NCBI GenBank assembly: GCA_021782525.1
Contig: JAJXUY010000045.1
Coordinates: 1 to 8,817 of the forward strand
Source of the DNA: Acidobacteriota bacterium
Lineage (GTDB): Bacteria; Acidobacteriota; Thermoanaerobaculia; Thermoanaerobaculales; Thermoanaerobaculaceae
DNA: 8,817 bases
Direction: 5' to 3'
Shown here: piece by piece, positions 7,180 through 8,817 of the stretch
Numbering within the stretch: position 1 is the stretch's first letter
Layout: each line of letters opens with the position of its first letter
Made by a program: the position numbers and the translations under genes
Notes under the pieces: model-generated
Databases searched by the model: none
What the model saw: only the letters and a program-made list of their open reading frames with translations
Told to the model about the DNA's origin: nothing

Positions 7180-7275
7180 ATGAGTCTCGACGAACTGTTC
7201 CGGCACCTCGACGAGAGTTATGTCCAACGCCATGTTCTCGCCCCTCATGATGAAGCACGGCGACGCTTTCAATAG
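7180..7275 (+). pseudogene. 31-codon ORF cut off at the repeat edge
   Basis: ATG 7180 to TAG 7273-7275 gives MSLDELFRHLDESYVQRHVL and 11 more residues (APHDEARRRFQ). The composition is that of a real amphipathic, charged helical N-terminus rather than of noise. The reading ends 1 nt before repeat copy B begins at 7277, as if the repeat's arrival truncated a longer gene. No good ribosome site precedes it and no continuation is visible right of the repeat. It may equally be a chance ORF; the family is not recognised. Confidence 0.3.
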
Positions 7276-7276
7276 G

Positions 7277-7546
7277 GGGTGCCAGGTACGCATTTCGCGG
7301 ATTTCTGGCGATGGCATGTCATCTGCTGCGCCTCCCCTCGAGATCTCGTTCAAAGTCGCCCGGGCGCTCGGCGCGCCCTGTGCTCGTGGCCTATCTGTAA
7401 ACCTCGTGCCGGTGGCCGATGTTCAGGAGGAGAACCACCAAGTCGTCGTCGCCGACCTCGCAGGCGACGCGTTACTCTCCACCGCGGAGCCGGGACGTCG
7501 CCTGCTGGCCCGCCAGATCGGGCCGAGGCCTCGTGGGCGCGGACTG
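7277..7546. repeat. 270-bp direct repeat, copy B
   Basis: Partner of 4624-4893 in the same orientation, ungapped, with 16 mismatches counted by hand. Mismatches cluster in the left half (about 14 in the first 175 nt); the right 95 nt, which encode the middle of the toxin fragment, differ at only one or two positions. The left edge abuts the truncated ORF at 7180-7275. The right edge lies 40 nt before the VapBC promoter. The pair brackets the transposase remnant and the secreted-protein gene. Two open + strand frames cross it but show no family features. Confidence 0.9.
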
Positions 7547-7581
7547 GTCGGCAGCGCGTCGCCGCCGGCCTCGATACGCCG
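7391..7581 (-). pseudogene. Decayed RelE/ParE-type toxin fragment (copy B), longer version
   Basis: Minus strand: DLAGQQATSRLRGGE, TAA stop (7472-7474), RVACEVGDDDLVVLLL, NIGHRHEVYR and TAG at 7391-7393. The internal stop is the same as in copy A, so decay preceded duplication. Beyond the repeat, in a shifted frame, the minus strand reads RRIEAGGDALPTSPRPRG, which fits the RelE/ParE segment just upstream ('-ri-aL--dPRp-Ga-kL-G'). This copy would therefore preserve more of the original toxin gene, with a frameshift near 7530. The upstream extension is inference from motif shape only. Non-functional. Confidence 0.55.
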
Positions 7582-7585
7582 GAAC

Positions 7586-7614
7586 TTGACGCGAATCCTT
7601 ACCTGACCTAGAAT
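7586..7614 (+). promoter_or_regulatory. Sigma-70-type promoter of vapBC
   Basis: TTGACG (7586-7591) and TAGAAT (7609-7614) are separated by exactly 17 nt; each differs from consensus at one position. Transcription should start near 7621, so the Shine-Dalgarno AGGAGG (7621-7626) would lie at the very 5' end of the mRNA. This is the best promoter in the window. Confidence 0.8.
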
Positions 7615-7623
7615 TCAGTAAGG
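7597..7623. promoter_or_regulatory. Inverted repeat over -10 and SD: likely VapB(C) operator
   Basis: CCTTAC (7597-7602) pairs with GTAAGG (7618-7623), and TGA (7604-7606) with TCA (7615-7617), around the centre cctagaat. The axis lies on the -10 box and the right arm enters the Shine-Dalgarno. Antitoxins of the VapB class bind palindromes in their own promoter with VapC as co-repressor, so this is the natural autoregulatory site. The palindrome is seen; its role is inferred. Confidence 0.6.
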
Positions 7624-7630
7624 AGGTCGC

Positions 7631-7867
7631 GTGCCCAAGTCCACCATCACGAGCAAGGGTCAGACGACGGTGCCGCGGGAGGTGCGGGAGCGCCTCGCGG
7701 TCGGCGAGGGCGACGTCCTGCAGTGGGAGATCGTCGGCAACGCCGTCCGGGTCCTGGTTCCCCGCGGGGCGTTCCTGCGCCGGCGAGGGACGATCCGCAG
7801 CGGCCCGGGCTCCACCGTGGCCGACGTCCGCGCTGCGCGTCGCAGGCGGGGTGCAGAACCCCGATGA
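7631..7867 (+). CDS. vapB: AbrB-fold antitoxin of a VapBC pair
   Basis: A 78-residue protein starting at GTG 7631, with a perfect AGGAGG (7621-7626) 4 nt before it. Residues 1-45 (PKSTITSKGQTTVPREVRERLAVGEGDVLQWEI, then VRVLVPRG) are a textbook SpoVT/AbrB swapped-hairpin DNA-binding domain. The basic tail 46-78 (RRRGTIRSGPGSTVADVRAARRRR) is where such antitoxins wrap around and inhibit the toxin. It should dimerise, bind the palindrome at 7597-7623 to repress the operon, and neutralise VapC. The stop overlaps the toxin start as ATGA (7864-7867), giving coupled translation. The gene is strongly G/C-ending like the oxidase and most of the R-M gene, and intact. Confidence 0.9.
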   Translation: MPKSTITSKGQTTVPREVRERLAVGEGDVLQWEIVGNAVRVLVPRGAFLRRRGTIRSGPGSTVADVRAARRRRGAEPR

Positions 7868-8277
7868 AGCGCGTCCTCGTCGACACCAACGTCATCGCGT
7901 CGTTCCTGACCGACCGCAACCCCGCGCAGCAGGCGAAAGCCGCCGCGCTGTTCGAAGCAGCCGAAGCGCGCCGCGTCGAGATCGTGGTGGCCCAGCTGGT
8001 CGCGGCCGAGCTGGTCTACGTGCTGCGAAACGTGTACGCCGTGTCGCGCGTCGAGGCCGCAGCGACGCTGAAGGACCTACTCGCCCTGCCCGGCCTGCGG
8101 GCGGTGGATACGCTCCCCTGGCCTCGGCTCTTCGAGCTGTGGCCCGGTGTCGTGCCGGATTTCGCGGACGCGGCGCTGGCCGCGATCTGCGAGGCCGAGG
8201 CCGGGAGCGCGATCGCCACCTTCGACGCGACGTTCCGCCGCCGTCTGGCGCGTCTCGGTATTCCGTCGCACTGGTAG
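7864..8277 (+). CDS. vapC: VapC-type PIN-domain RNase toxin
   Basis: A 137-residue protein, normal length for VapC. The PIN-domain acidic residues are all in place: D7 (VLVDTNV), E49 (AAELVYVL), D99/D102 (PDFADAAL) and D121 (ATFDATF). These bind Mg2+/Mn2+ and cleave RNA, in characterised members usually tRNA or rRNA, which arrests growth when the antitoxin is lost. ATG 7864 overlaps the vapB stop by 4 nt, so expression depends on vapB translation. No truncation or missing catalytic residue is seen, so the toxin is probably functional. The RNA target cannot be inferred. The module sits beside decayed RelE/ParE fragments, which suggests repeated arrival of toxin-antitoxin loci at this site. Confidence 0.92.
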   Translation: MKRVLVDTNVIASFLTDRNPAQQAKAAALFEAAEARRVEIVVAQLVAAELVYVLRNVYAVSRVEAAATLKDLLALPGLRAVDTLPWPRLFELWPGVVPDFADAALAAICEAEAGSAIATFDATFRRRLARLGIPSHW

Positions 8278-8483
8278 CCGACAGATCGGTCCGCGGAGGT
8301 ACCGGGTCAACGCGTATCGACGGTGGTGGCGGCAGGAGTTCGACACTGGTGCGACAGAGGTCCTGCGTCCAGGCGAATCCGCTCTGTCGGCGGCGACGGG
8401 CGTGGCTGTCCCCTGTGAGCCATGATTTGACAGGCGTGCGCCCCCGCCATCGAGGTATGCGGGTCCGACTGACAAGTGGGAGG
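8278..8483. other. Region between vapC and the nucleotidyltransferase remnant
   Basis: No supported gene. It holds the 37-nt match (8294-8330) to 4894-4930 and the word GTGGGAGGTTGG at 8476-8487, also present at 4992-5003 before the transposase remnant. It may be an eroded transposon leader. A consensus-like TTGACA at 8427-8432 has no -10 at the right distance. Confidence 0.4.
8294..8330. repeat. 37-nt segment similar to 4894-4930 (short repeat, right copy)
   Basis: Same orientation as its partner, 29 of 37 identical, with the exact core CGCGTATCGAC (8311-8321). It lies 17 nt after the vapC stop codon. See the partner entry for interpretation. Confidence 0.4.
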
Positions 8484-8512
8484 TTGGCTGGAGCGAAAAC
8501 AAGGTATATATT
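8484..8512 (+). promoter_or_regulatory. Promoter before the nucleotidyltransferase remnant
   Basis: TTGGCT (8484-8489), 17-nt spacer, TATATT (8507-8512). Transcription would start near 8519, only a few bases before ATG 8522, so the mRNA would be nearly leaderless. If GTG 8513 were the start codon it would lie upstream of the predicted start of transcription, which argues for ATG 8522. Confidence 0.55.
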
Positions 8513-8521
8513 GTGAGTGAG

Positions 8522-8817
8522 ATGGAACTCCAGCGGATCCTCGCGCTGGCCGATGGCCACCGAAGACCGCGGCGCTCGCGGCGTGAGTGCAGGCTCTGTT
8601 CCCGGTGGGGACCACGCCCGTGCTCGTCGGCGGCGTGGCCGTCGAGCTCTACACCGGAGGCGCCTACGTGACGGGGGATCTCGACTTCGTCGGGCACGTC
8701 TCCGCCGCGGTCGCGGCGAGGCTCGCCGCCTCCGGGTTCACCCGCAGCGGGCGGCACTGCCTGCACGAGCCGGGCCAGGTCTTCATCGAGTTCCCTGGCG
8801 AGGCGCTCGGACCTGGA
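8522..8817 (+). pseudogene. Nucleotidyltransferase-fold protein, N-terminal part, frame-broken and cut by the window edge
   Basis: ATG 8522 opens with MELQRILALADGHR in one frame. From 8587 a second frame (+2 relative to the first) reads VQALFPVGTTPVLVGGVAVE, LYTGGAYVTGDLDFVGHV and continues open to the window end. GG-V-----Y--G-Y-T-DLDFV is the nucleotidyltransferase signature (G-G plus a D-x-D metal pair), of the kind found in small AbiEii/DUF6036-like proteins. Joining the halves needs a frameshift between about 8550 and 8580, and the second frame also has TGA at 8584-8586 just before VQALF. The gene is therefore probably dead, unless GTG 8587 is used as a start, which would lose the N-terminal helix but keep the GG and DLD motifs. 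An assembly or sequencing error is also possible. The C-terminal part lies outside the window. Confidence 0.6.

Noticed and set aside
8277..8391. 9-bp inverted repeat GCCGACAGA / TCTGTCGGC with a 97-nt gap
   Set aside because: The spacing is too wide for a terminator or simple operator and a 9-mer pair can occur by chance in GC-rich DNA; no function can be argued.
8427..8432. Perfect-looking -35 TTGACA after vapC
   Set aside because: The nearest -10-like sequence (TATGCG at 8456) is 23 nt away, outside the usable range.
1..8817. CRISPR arrays, tRNA or rRNA genes
   Set aside because: No regularly spaced short repeats and no tRNA arm or rRNA sequence pattern were seen on either strand.

Overview
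The window is bacterial, strongly GC-rich DNA from a lineage I cannot name. Aerobic metabolism is indicated by the tail of a haem-copper cytochrome c oxidase subunit III at the left edge. The rest looks like an accessory or defence-type island inserted next to a housekeeping locus: a restriction-modification gene with an unknown partner, decayed transposon and toxin remnants, a secreted protein of foreign appearance, a complete VapBC toxin-antitoxin pair, and a broken nucleotidyltransferase gene cut by the right edge. All intact genes are on the + strand; the only minus-strand coding traces are decayed.

Layout. 1-120: C-terminus of cytochrome oxidase subunit III. 121-412: GC-rich gap with a perfect 7-bp-stem hairpin. 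413-3379: single-chain MmeI-like (type IIL/IIG) restriction-modification enzyme with both the nuclease motif (D-X9-EYK) and methylase motifs (DPACGSGNF, NPPF). Its target-recognition region has visibly different codon use from the rest. 3366-4415: a 349-residue protein that I do not recognise, translationally coupled by a 14-nt overlap and so probably functionally tied to the enzyme.

4416-5526 has no intact gene. It holds copy A of a 270-bp repeat and, after it, what looks like a decayed REP-associated (Y1-type) transposase. 5527-7110 encodes a secreted, probably beta-rich protein of unknown function. After it come a 31-codon truncated ORF and copy B of the repeat. The two copies differ at 16 of 270 positions by my hand alignment, without indels. 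On the minus strand both encode the end of a RelE/ParE-type toxin, with the same internal stop codon.

7586-8277 is a self-contained VapBC module: promoter TTGACG-N17-TAGAAT, an inverted repeat covering the -10 and the Shine-Dalgarno, an AbrB-fold antitoxin, and a PIN-domain RNase toxin joined by an ATGA overlap. After 235 bp of apparently non-coding DNA, a good promoter precedes a nucleotidyltransferase-like gene that is broken near its start and runs off the window.

Working together: the enzyme and its 349-aa partner form one operon-like unit, and VapB/VapC form another. The secreted protein stands alone between the two repeats. All assignments rest on reading motifs by eye; no search was run.
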